From assembly GCF_001468285.1 (NCBI RefSeq), contig NZ_LNSB01000012.1, positions 39,885 through 103,884 on the forward strand: DNA of 64,000 nt, written 5' to 3'. This DNA is from Sphingopyxis sp. HIX (GTDB lineage Bacteria; Pseudomonadota; Alphaproteobacteria; Sphingomonadales; Sphingomonadaceae). Both the position numbers and the translations under genes were made by a program. Below are positions 53,705 through 61,430 of this stretch, one piece after another. Below the pieces are notes generated by a model. The model saw nothing but the letters and a program-made list of their open reading frames with translations, made no database searches and was not told where the DNA came from. Position 1 is the stretch's first letter; every line of letters begins with the position of its first letter.

Positions 53705-54891
53705 GCCGCCGTCCTCCGGAAGCCCATCGCCGCCCGGTAATATTCCCAGTGCGGAAGATTGCCGCTTTCGTCATTCTGCCGAAATTCGAAGCTGAGGCGC
53801 GACGGATCGGTCACACCCTTCTGGAAGACGGCCTTGCCCGGCGTGCGATTCCCGATGTGCACCCGGTGAAAAACCGACGCATCCTCCATGCTGATCAGGC
53901 CGGACGGCCCGATCGCATTCGAGCTTTGGCGGATACGGTGGCGCACCATTTCCTCGTCATCGTCCTGATGGGCGAAATAGGCGTAATTTACCTCGACCTC
54001 ATCGATCGCGACCGGCGTGGCAAATCGAATGCTGATGACGTTGAGATAATTCGACGCGACGAGCATCGGAAAGAGCGCAAGAACGCTCGACCGCTTCGGG
54101 CGCCCTTCGTCACGGAACTCGATTACGGAGGTGTCGCGAATGACGCTGGTCGGCTTCGGGACGGTGAGTTCCGTATCGATACAATAATGCCCACGACCGG
54201 TCGTCGCATATTGTCTGCCGGCACCGCCCTGCCAATTAAGCATGGTGAACGCCTGGTGCAGAAGCGGCGGATGATAGCCGTCGTTGTCGCTGTAGGCCTT
54301 CCAGTTGGTGAGATATCGGACCCGGTGGTAGCCGATCAACCTGAGGCGGCCGTCACCGCCCATGATATCCATAAGCGAGGTCTTCGCTTCCTGCAGGAAA
54401 TCGTCGAGGCTGTCGGTATCGGGCGACAAGGTGACGAACAGGAGTCCGCCCAACGATTCCTGACGCGGCTGAGCCAGCGGATAGTCCTTCTTGTCGAACC
54501 CGGGCGTGAACTCGCGCTGGTTCGGACAACCGACCAGCTCGCCTGCGCTATTGAACAGCCAGCGATGATAGGGACATTCGAATTCGGTCCGATTGCCGGA
54601 CGGTTTGACCTCGATCTGGTTGCTGCGATGCGAGCAGGCGTTGTAGAAGGCCCTGACCTTCCCGTCCTCGCCCCTGATGATCAGGAGGGGGACGTCCGCG
54701 AGATTGCAGGTCTTGAAGTCGCCGGGGAGCGGCACCTCGCTTTCATGCGCGACGGGATGCCATTCCGGCCCCCGAAAAATCCGGTTGATCTCGGCTTGAT
54801 AGAGATCCTGCCGAACGAATATCTCCTTGGGGATCTCATTGTAATTTGCCGGCCAGACAATGTCTCGCTGATACGCCTCCTGACCCGTCAT
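53701..54891 (-). CDS. Rieske aromatic-ring-hydroxylating dioxygenase alpha subunit
   Basis: 396 residues. Rieske ligands in ACSHRSNQIEV and [10 protein letters not shown], mononuclear site DNDGYHPPLLHQAF. Paralogue of 17315-18490, with the same order of blocks and matching ends (FARRAA there, FRRTAA here). Substrate undefined. Follows the VOC dioxygenase gene after 111 bases, a gap that could hold a separate promoter. Confidence 0.9.
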   Translation of the reverse strand: MTGQEAYQRDIVWPANYNEIPKEIFVRQDLYQAEINRIFRGPEWHPVAHESEVPLPGDFKTCNLADVPLLIIRGEDGKVRAFYNACSHRSNQIEVKPSGNRTEFECPYHRWLFNSAGELVGCPNQREFTPGFDKKDYPLAQPRQESLGGLLFVTLSPDTDSLDDFLQEAKTSLMDIMGGDGRLRLIGYHRVRYLTNWKAYSDNDGYHPPLLHQAFTMLNWQGGAGRQYATTGRGHYCIDTELTVPKPTSVIRDTSVIEFRDEGRPKRSSVLALFPMLVASNYLNVISIRFATPVAIDEVEVNYAYFAHQDDDEEMVRHRIRQSSNAIGPSGLISMEDASVFHRVHIGNRTPGKAVFQKGVTDPSRLSFEFRQNDESGNLPHWEYYRAAMGFRRTAA

Positions 54892-55002
54892 CTCCCGTCC
54901 TTCCTCTAGCGCTCCACCGGCGCGTTATCGTTTGCTTCAAGATTTGAAATCGATGTGCCCCGGCTACGCTCGCAGGCACCGCGAGCCCAAGGCCGCGGAC
55001 AT

Positions 55003-55860
55003 TTAGCTCGACAGCTCCTTCATCTTCGGCGAGGCACCCCACATGCAGAAGCTCCTCGGCTCGAACCCGAACTGACGCTCCCTGTATGTCTCCTCATCGA
55101 CCTCCCGGACCCCAACGGAATATTCGAAGACCATTCCGTCAGGGCCCTCGAAGTAAACGAACCGCGCCCCTGAGGTCGGGTGCCGACCGGGACCGAACAC
55201 GATTGGAACCTTGTGCTGCCGAAGCAGCGAATAGCTGCGTTGGACGTCGTCGATCGACTCCACTTGGTGATTGATATGCTGGATTCCGAAACGATCCGAC
55301 GGCACCAGCGCGATGCTGTGATGAATCTGGCTCAGTCGCAGCAGCGGGAGCTCGCCGACGCGATCGCTCACGCGCGCGTTGCAGACCTGGGTCCAGAAAT
55401 GTTCGTCGCGCGCCGGGTCGCTACTGAACAATCCGACGTGGCTGAAGCCCGTGATTCCGGCATCGCGACTTAATGTCGCGCCGCGCCCCGAGACCTGGGG
55501 AGCGACCGCGAATTCGATTTGCGCGCCCCCCGCATCGCGGAATGATATGAAGTCGATGACGCAACGTTGTTCGCGCTCCTCGTGCGATCCGCGCCGCACC
55601 GCGTGCCCGAGCGCCTCGAGCGTCGTGGCCGCACTCTCGAGGTCCGTGCCACTGGCGAGTTCGAAGCCAACGACCGTCTCGGCCGGATCGCCGGTTTCGT
55701 AACTCATCGTGCACATGCGATGGTCGGACCGAAAGGATCCGCGATCGCGTGCGCGATCGACAACCTCGAGTCCGAGAATGCGGGTCGCGAAGTCCGCAGC
55801 ATGCTCGAGATCAGGGGTCTTGAGCCGTGTGTACGCGATATCGAGAATGCCGATTGTCAT
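55003..55860 (-). CDS. VOC-family extradiol-type dioxygenase with intact metal ligands
   Basis: 285 residues, two VOC domains. The ligands are H141 (GFSHVGLF), H195 (GIQHINHQVES) and E246 (MVFEYSVG), the His-His-Glu triad of type I extradiol dioxygenases. It is distant from both the BphC- and XylE-like enzymes in this window. It may cleave a carboxylated or hydroxylated catechol and feed the HpaH/HpaI/hydrolase genes at 14-16.7 kb, but this is inference. It overlaps the next upstream gene by four bases. Confidence 0.85.
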   Translation of the reverse strand: MTIGILDIAYTRLKTPDLEHAADFATRILGLEVVDRARDRGSFRSDHRMCTMSYETGDPAETVVGFELASGTDLESAATTLEALGHAVRRGSHEEREQRCVIDFISFRDAGGAQIEFAVAPQVSGRGATLSRDAGITGFSHVGLFSSDPARDEHFWTQVCNARVSDRVGELPLLRLSQIHHSIALVPSDRFGIQHINHQVESIDDVQRSYSLLRQHKVPIVFGPGRHPTSGARFVYFEGPDGMVFEYSVGVREVDEETYRERQFGFEPRSFCMWGASPKMKELSS

Positions 55861-56717
55861 AACGCCGAACCTCCCAGTTCAACGAGTTGGGAGGTGGACC
55901 CCCAACTGCACCGTGACGACGGCAGGTCGGCGAACTGGCGAGGTCGCGAGCCTTGCGGAAGAGGAACGGACCCCGTCGAATAGGAGAAATAGAAGCCCGG
56001 TACCGGACTGCTGAAAGTCAGGAATATTTCACCGCTGGCCGGATCCTTGCCCGGACCTCGAACGATGGCGACCTGGCGCTCCAGGAGAAAATAGCTCGAT
56101 TGCATCACGGCATCGATGCTCTCGACCTCGTATCCGCCAACGAGAAAGCTGTCGCGCTTTGACGGGACGAGCATCACGCGATGATGCTGCCCGTCCCAGC
56201 TGAGGTAGACCGCGTCCCCGACCCGGTCAGTGATGCGCGCGCCAAAGGCTTCGACCCAGACTTCAGCATCGGAAGCGGGGTCGAGGCAACCCAATATGAC
56301 CTGGTTCAGGCCAAGAATTCCCGCGTCTCGGGACGGAAAATAGCGTCGACCGCTATCTTCGGGACGTACGACGAGCTCGATGCAATTGCCGCTGAGGTCG
56401 CGGCAGCTGAGTCCGGCATGGTAGCGGCGCGCCCGGCATAGCTCATATGGTATCGCCTCGGCTCGCCATCCCAGCTTCGGAAGCTGCTCCGAAAGCGCGT
56501 CCAATTGTTCAACGGTCCGGAGCGAGATGCCCACCACAGGGCGCGTCGTCTGTCCCGAGGCATCGAACTCAAGGCTATAGTATCGGGCATCCGAACGAAA
56601 ACGTTCCCCATTGGGCACCTGGTCGACACGCTCCAGGCCCACAATCTCCACGGCGTGGCGCGCCGCTTCATCGAGCATGGGGCATGGGACCCGAATGAAC
56701 CGCAACTGCTCTAGCAT
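55857..56717 (-). CDS. VOC-family protein with all three metal ligands replaced
   Basis: 286 residues from the ATG at 56717, chosen because GGAAGG precedes it; the frame is open to 56807. It aligns end to end with its operon neighbour at 55003, but the ligand positions are Q139 (GLNQVIL), V193 (FLVGGYEVES) and S245 (FYFSYSTG). It therefore should not bind iron in the usual way. An ATGA overlap with the intact copy suggests a non-catalytic partner subunit. First gene of the 13-kb minus-strand set. Confidence 0.82.
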   Translation of the reverse strand: MLEQLRFIRVPCPMLDEAARHAVEIVGLERVDQVPNGERFRSDARYYSLEFDASGQTTRPVVGISLRTVEQLDALSEQLPKLGWRAEAIPYELCRARRYHAGLSCRDLSGNCIELVVRPEDSGRRYFPSRDAGILGLNQVILGCLDPASDAEVWVEAFGARITDRVGDAVYLSWDGQHHRVMLVPSKRDSFLVGGYEVESIDAVMQSSYFLLERQVAIVRGPGKDPASGEIFLTFSSPVPGFYFSYSTGSVPLPQGSRPRQFADLPSSRCSWGSTSQLVELGGSAL

Positions 56718-56752
56718 GAGCGCCTTCCATAGTTTCAGTCCGTCCATACTGT

Positions 56753-56771
56753 TTGTTTTGATTCGAAACAA
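56753..56771. promoter_or_regulatory. Inverted repeat TTGTTT-N7-AAACAA upstream of the VOC pair
   Basis: Six-base arms around TGATTCG, 36 bases upstream of the chosen start at 56717. It could be an operator or part of the promoter. It differs from the RTTGCACNAT element. Confidence 0.4.
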
Positions 56772-57686
56772 GCCTGTTGGAAAGGGCAGCCCAAATCTAA
56801 CAGTCAAGTGGTTGATTCAGAACGACAACAAGTCTCTATTTCCGCGCGTGGTCGTGAGCAGGCGTGCACCGCGCAAGACACTCTTCCGGAGCTCGCGGAG
56901 CCACATCGGCAAGCATCGCTATTCCGAGGGCCGTGCAAGAAGCTTCAGGAGAGGGTGGGCTCGAGGATAGGCCTCGGCAAACGACAGCGGCTTGCCATCG
57001 GCCCTTACCTTGATCTCGAATATCGGCCCTTCGGCGCATGATACACCCGCCGTTGAATGCATACGGCGATATGGTGGCGGCGACGATCGCGGCAAATCCA
57101 CCTCCCAGAATCAGGCCATTGTCCTCAAGGAAAATCGTTGCACATTATGCCAAACCTGTCAATCAGCGGCGCCTCGCCCCGCTAAGACATCGCATCGGAC
57201 AAAGACTGATCCCGAGCTCATGGCGCTACGTTCAGGACGCTGCCATTCTCCGACGTCCGCTTGCTCGATCGAGCATTTGAATGCGGGGGCGCGCACCGGA
57301 CAGCCAAATGCTGGATGGGAAAGCGCGTTCAAACCTCTTGGTGGGAATTTTGTGCGGCACATTCCGACCCGGCGATTCGCGGCAGTCGATGGTCGACGAG
57401 CGGCTGGAAGCGCGGTTGCGATAAGCGCCGAATGTCACTGCAACAGCGCTACCCCTTGGAGAAAACCGTTGCAAATTCGCGCAAATCCGTGCCTAATTTC
57501 GGACCTCGGCCGCGCTCCGAGGCGAGCCGATAGTTATCGATAGGTTCCGAATTCGCGACACGGCCGAATCGAGGAATTTCTCTCTATTTTTCAAAAGCGT
57601 AGGTTTTTGACGGGCCGCAGTTCGGTCATTTCGGACCAAATATTTTTTTTGGAAGTATTTTCAGTGCGTTACGCCTTAGAAAATTA
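56772..57686. other. Boundary region between catabolic island and chromosomal genes
   Basis: About 900 bases with no credible gene. Open frames are under 190 codons, overlap each other and show no family features. One minus-strand frame (56919-57101) could be a decayed C-terminus, but I cannot name it. The region is less GC-rich than its right flank and has A/T runs near 57640. No integrase, tRNA or direct-repeat attachment site was recognised. Confidence 0.45.
57136..57147. promoter_or_regulatory. GTTGCACATTAT element, outlying copy
   Basis: TTGCACATTATG on the plus strand, the inverse of CATAATGTGCAA at 34914-34925 (12 identical bases). It is about 420 bases upstream of the VOC pair, so a long leader or a lost gene in between would be needed for it to control that operon. 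Confidence 0.4.
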
Positions 57687-57704
57687 TTGAGTGGGAGTGA
57701 GGCG

Positions 57705-58301
57705 GTGGCCGCGGTCCATGTAGACCCCGCCAAGGTCCACGAATTCGTGGACATGGACGGTTTCTACGACTGGCTCGCCACGCATCACGCCACCGAACGC
57801 GAGGTGTGGATCAAGATCCACAAGGTCAAGTCGGGCCTGCCCTCGATCACCCCCGAACAGGCGATCCACGCCGTGCTCTGCTGGGGCTGGATCGACGGCA
57901 TCCGCAAATCCTTCGACGAAAAGAGCTTCCTCCAGCGCTACAGCCCACGCGGGCCGAAGAGCGTGTGGAGCCAGATCAACATCGACAATGTCGCGCGGCT
58001 CACCGCCGAGGGGCGGATGACCGAACATGGCCAAAAGCAGGTCGAAGCCGCCAAGGCCGACGGCCGCTGGGACCGCGCCTATCGCGTCAAGGGCTCCGAG
58101 ATCCCCGACGACCTGCAAGCCGCGATCGACGCCGAGCCCGCGGCAAAGGCGATGCTGGCCAGGCTGACCGCACAGAACCGCTTCGCGCTCATCTTCCGCC
58201 TCGGCAACATAAAGACCGAACCAGGGCGGAAGAAAAAAATCGCCGACCTCGTCGCGATGCTGGCGCGCGGCGAGACCTTCCACCCGCAAAAGGCGAAATG
58301 A
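57705..58301 (+). CDS. YdeI/OmpD-associated family protein
   Basis: About 198 residues from GTG 57705, which has GGAGTGAGG upstream; a TTG at 57687 is the alternative. MDGFYDWLATHHATEREVWI, then KIHKVKSGLPSITPEQAIHA, and ALCWGWIDGIRKSFDEKSF-like segments (here VLCWGWIDGIRKSFDEKSFL) define the family. The C-terminal IKTEPGRKKKIADLVAMLAR is also typical. The function is poorly defined; it is a cytoplasmic protein. It marks the start of the ordinary chromosomal segment. Confidence 0.85.
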   Translation: MAAVHVDPAKVHEFVDMDGFYDWLATHHATEREVWIKIHKVKSGLPSITPEQAIHAVLCWGWIDGIRKSFDEKSFLQRYSPRGPKSVWSQINIDNVARLTAEGRMTEHGQKQVEAAKADGRWDRAYRVKGSEIPDDLQAAIDAEPAAKAMLARLTAQNRFALIFRLGNIKTEPGRKKKIADLVAMLARGETFHPQKAK

Positions 58302-58335
58302 CGGCGTTCGATAAGGGCCGCAACCTTGACCAACC

Positions 58336-58364
58336 AGCTTGGCCAAGCTACTTTGGCCAAGCTA
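58336..58364. promoter_or_regulatory. Palindromic operator of the toxin-antitoxin pair
   Basis: AGCTTGGCCAAGCT at 58336-58349 is a perfect 14-base palindrome. TTGGCCAAGCTA is repeated directly at 58339-58350 and 58353-58364, 14 bases apart, the second copy ending on the first base of the antitoxin ATG. This is the arrangement expected for autoregulation by an antitoxin. Confidence 0.7.
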
Positions 58365-58666
58365 TGACCATCCATGTCAACATCGGCGAAGCCAAGACGC
58401 GGCTATCCGAATTGGTCGCTGCGGCGCTGCGCGGCGAGGAGGTCATCGTGCAGCGCGACGGCCAGCCCAAGGTGCGCCTCGTCCCGCTTCCCGAGGCCGA
58501 GGCGTTGGAGCGTGAGGCGATAGCCGCCAAACGACGGGCAGCCTTCGGTTTCGCACGCGAGAAATATGCGCATCTGCCGCCGGAGGCTTTCGACGTGCCG
58601 CCGTCGATGACCGATGAGGAAATCGAAGAACGTTACCAACGGAAATTCGGTGCAGCTCCTGATTGA
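58364..58666 (+). CDS. vapB: Phd/YefM-type antitoxin
   Basis: 100 residues. TIHVNIGEAKTRLSELVAAA is the Phd/YefM DNA-binding start, followed by GEEVIVQRDGQPKVRLVP. The Glu-rich C-terminus (DEEIEERYQRKFG) would bind and block the toxin. The gene overlaps the toxin by 17 bases, and its start lies in the palindromic repeats, so it should repress its own operon together with the toxin. Confidence 0.88.
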   Translation: MTIHVNIGEAKTRLSELVAAALRGEEVIVQRDGQPKVRLVPLPEAEALEREAIAAKRRAAFGFAREKYAHLPPEAFDVPPSMTDEEIEERYQRKFGAAPD

Positions 58667-59021
58667 TACCCAGATACTGGTCTGGTTGGTCGTCGGCGAC
58701 AAACGCCTGCAGCCGGTTCAACAGGAGGCGCTCTTCGACCCCGGCAACCAGTTGCTCGTCAGCGCGGCGATTGCCTTCGAGTATAGCGATCTTCGCGCGC
58801 GGGGGCGACTGCCGGTCGACGAGCCTCTGACCGAGCTGGAAAACCGGTTCGGCATTTCGGTCATCGATTTTCCTGCACAGGCATGGCGCATTGCGGCCGA
58901 GCTGCCTAAAATTCATCGCGATCCGGTCGACCGCATGCTCGTCGCCCATGCGCTGATCGACGAAATGACGTTGATCACTGCCGATGCCGATATCCGGCGC
59001 TATCCGGTGCCCTGCATCTGA
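58650..59021 (+). CDS. vapC: PIN-domain toxin (VapC family)
   Basis: 123 residues from GTG 58650, a start that gives the normal PIN N-terminus VQLLIDTQILVWLV with the first acidic residue. Further acidic residues are in SAAIAFEYSDLRAR, DPVDRMLVAHAL and ITADADIRRY. VapC toxins are ribonucleases that cut tRNA or rRNA. Translation is coupled to the antitoxin through the 17-base overlap. Confidence 0.88.
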   Translation: MQLLIDTQILVWLVVGDKRLQPVQQEALFDPGNQLLVSAAIAFEYSDLRARGRLPVDEPLTELENRFGISVIDFPAQAWRIAAELPKIHRDPVDRMLVAHALIDEMTLITADADIRRYPVPCI

Positions 59022-59043
59022 TCCTCATCAAGCGAGACAGGCC

Positions 59044-59634
59044 ATGCTGAAAGTCGCCGCCGCCGCCATTTTGCTCCTCCTCGGCGCCTGCTCCTCACCC
59101 TCGTCCGCGCCCGGCACCGAGCCCGCGCAAAAGACTAGCCAACCCGCGCCCGTCGTGCCCGACGCGACGCCTTCGAAACCGTCGCCGCCCAAACCGGCAC
59201 CCGCCGTCCTGCTCTCGCCCGGCGGACTCGTCGCCGCGGGTCAGCTGCTGCGCTTCGGCATCCCGCGCGCCGAAATCGAGGATGCGATCGGTGCGGCGCA
59301 GGGCGCGGCGACCGAGCGCGGCAGCAGCTCCGAATGCGGCGCCGGCACGGTCGACTACACCCGCTACAAGGACGGCCTGCAACTCACCTTCCAGGACGGC
59401 AAATTCGCCGGCTGGACGATCAACGCCGCCGCATCGCCGCTCAGGACCGCCAAGGGTATCGGCATCGGTTCGACGCGGCAGGAACTCGACGCCGCCTTCG
59501 CGGATTTGACCGTCGAGGATTCGTCGCTCGGGCTGTTGTTCAGTTCGGGCGACCTCACCGGCCTGCTCGATATCGACGGGATCGAGGGGCTGGTCACCGA
59601 CATCTGGGCGGGCACCGTCTGCCTGATCGACTGA
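59044..59634 (+). CDS. Predicted lipoprotein of unknown function
   Basis: 196 residues from the ATG at 59044. N-terminal signal with lipobox (VAAAAILLLLGAC), then a Pro/Ala/Ser-rich linker of about 45 residues. A folded domain follows with FGIPRAEIEDAIGAAQGAAT, and Cys residues (SSECGAGTV and TVCLID) that could form a disulfide. Unrecognised family. Lies 22 bases after the toxin gene but probably is not functionally linked to it. Confidence 0.8.
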   Translation: MLKVAAAAILLLLGACSSPSSAPGTEPAQKTSQPAPVVPDATPSKPSPPKPAPAVLLSPGGLVAAGQLLRFGIPRAEIEDAIGAAQGAATERGSSSECGAGTVDYTRYKDGLQLTFQDGKFAGWTINAAASPLRTAKGIGIGSTRQELDAAFADLTVEDSSLGLLFSSGDLTGLLDIDGIEGLVTDIWAGTVCLID

Positions 59635-59647
59635 GCGAGGAAGATAG

Positions 59648-60133
59648 ATGGCCGACCGGATCGAAACCGACGCCTCGGGCGGCTGCCAGTGCGGCGCGGT
59701 GCGCTATCATGTGCGTGCGGTGCTCGACAGCTCGCACATCTGCCATTGCCGCATGTGCCAGAAGGCGGCGGGCAATTTCTTCATCGCGCTGATCGGCGTC
59801 CCGCGCGACGCGATCGCCTGGACGCGGGGCGAGCCCGCGACCTTCGCCAGCTCGGACAAGGCGGCGCGCGGTTTCTGCCGCGATTGCGGCACGCCGCTCA
59901 CCTACGACTATCACGAGAGCCAGCATATCAACCTGACCACCGGCTCGTTCGACGACCCTTCGGCCTTCCCGCCGCGGGTCCAATATGGCGCCGAGGGCCA
60001 GCTGCCCCTGTTCGAAGCGCTGCCGATCCCCGCCGACGGCACGACCGAGGAGACGATGGCGGCCTATGTCGGCGCGATCAAGGCGAGCAACCACCAGCAT
60101 CCCGATCACGATACGAGCAAATGGCCCGAATGA
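59648..60133 (+). CDS. GFA family protein (glutathione-dependent formaldehyde-activating enzyme fold)
   Basis: 161 residues. Zinc-binding pattern GGCQCGAVRYHV, then HICHCRMCQKAAGNF and ARGFCRDCGTPLTYDYHES, as in the Gfa/CENP-V family. Most members are of unknown specificity despite the family name. Starts 13 bases after the lipoprotein gene. Confidence 0.9.
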   Translation: MADRIETDASGGCQCGAVRYHVRAVLDSSHICHCRMCQKAAGNFFIALIGVPRDAIAWTRGEPATFASSDKAARGFCRDCGTPLTYDYHESQHINLTTGSFDDPSAFPPRVQYGAEGQLPLFEALPIPADGTTEETMAAYVGAIKASNHQHPDHDTSKWPE

Positions 60134-60197
60134 GGGGCTAAACGCCGCCCCTCCCCTGTGATACGCCTCGCCCCAAAGGGACGGGGAGAGGTCCATC

Positions 60198-61430
60198 ATG
60201 GCGACGAAGGAAGCCGGCCGCGCGAGCGGCGCGCGCATCACCTGGGTGGTGGTGCTGATCGCGCTGTCGGTGCTGCTCAACTATGTCGATCGCGGCGCGA
60301 TCGGCGTCGCCGCGCCGCTGATGAAGGACGACCTCCAGCTCTCGGCCACCGGCTTCGGCGTCGCGGTCTCGGCCTTCTTCTGGGTCTATGCCCCCGCCTG
60401 CCTGTTCGTCGGCTGGCTCTGCGACCGTTTCTGCGTCTACCGCGTCTTCGCGCTCGGGGTGACGATCTGGGCGGTCAGCACCGCGCTCACCGGCTTCGTC
60501 GGCGGGCTCGCCTCGCTCGTGCTGCTCCGCCTCTTCCTCGGGCTCGGCGAGAGCATCGCCTTTCCGGGCAGCAGCAAGATCTTCGCCGCCGAAGTGCCCG
60601 CCGAACGCCGCGGCATCGCCAACGCCTCGGTCTCGGCCGCGCTCGCCTTCGGCCCCGCGCTCGGCGTGCTCTTCGGCGGCGCGATCCTCGGCGAATGGGG
60701 CTGGCGCGCGGTCTTCTGGGTCTTCGGCCTCGTCACCCTGCTCTGGCTGATCCCCTGGCAGGTCGCCGCTGCGCCGCTCCGCGCGCAGAGCATCGCCGCG
60801 CCGCCTGCCGAGCGCGTGTCGATGGCGCGGCTGCTCCGCATCCCGACGCTCTGGCGCATGGGGCTCGTCCACTTCCTGTCGAACTATGGCTTCTATTTCC
60901 TGCTCGCCTGGCTGCCGCTCTATCTCGTCGGCACGCGCGGCTATTCGATCGGCGAGATGACGGTGCTCACGACCTTGAGCTTCACGACGCAGGGTGTCGT
61001 CGCGCTCGGCGCGGGCTGGCTCTCCGACCATATGGTCGCGCGCGGCAGCCATGAGGGCGAGCTCCGCCGCTGGCTGATGATCGCCGGCCAACTCGCCACT
61101 GCGTCGGCGATCGCCGGCATCGCGGTCGCGGACGGCGCCGCGATGCTCGCGCTCTGGCTCGTCGTCGCGGGGATCGGCACCGGGCTTATCGCCACCAACC
61201 TGTTCGCGATCGGCCAGATCTTCGCCGGACCGCGCGCCGCGGGCAGCTGGGTCGGGGTGCAGAATGCGCTCGGCAATATCTCGGGCATCGTCGGTCCGGT
61301 GATCACCGGGCTGATCGTCGATTATCTCGGCGGCTATGGCTGGGCCTTCGCCAGCGCCGCCGCGCTTTCGGCGCTCGGCGCCCTGCTGTGGTGGACGATC
61401 ATTCCCGATATCCGCGAGATCGAGACTTAG
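60198..61430 (+). CDS. MFS transporter (anion:cation symporter-like)
   Basis: 410 residues with about twelve membrane segments. LLNYVDRGAIGVAAPLMKDD in helix 1, WVYAPACLFVGWLCDRFCVY in helix 2-3 and LRLFLGLGESIAFPGSSKIF are typical of the hexuronate/galactonate-type ACS family. Substrate unknown. The high GC and codon use match neighbours to the right rather than the catabolic island. It overlaps the convergent AraC gene by four bases. Confidence 0.88.
   Translation: MATKEAGRASGARITWVVVLIALSVLLNYVDRGAIGVAAPLMKDDLQLSATGFGVAVSAFFWVYAPACLFVGWLCDRFCVYRVFALGVTIWAVSTALTGFVGGLASLVLLRLFLGLGESIAFPGSSKIFAAEVPAERRGIANASVSAALAFGPALGVLFGGAILGEWGWRAVFWVFGLVTLLWLIPWQVAAAPLRAQSIAAPPAERVSMARLLRIPTLWRMGLVHFLSNYGFYFLLAWLPLYLVGTRGYSIGEMTVLTTLSFTTQGVVALGAGWLSDHMVARGSHEGELRRWLMIAGQLATASAIAGIAVADGAAMLALWLVVAGIGTGLIATNLFAIGQIFAGPRAAGSWVGVQNALGNISGIVGPVITGLIVDYLGGYGWAFASAAALSALGALLWWTIIPDIREIET

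Noticed and set aside
57470..57480. GTTGCAAA resembling the element
   Set aside because: Only the core six bases match, without the CAC or AT part. This is expected by chance.
56808..57560. Several 60-180 codon frames in the boundary region
   Set aside because: They overlap each other on both strands, lack ribosome-binding sites and show no recognisable domain.
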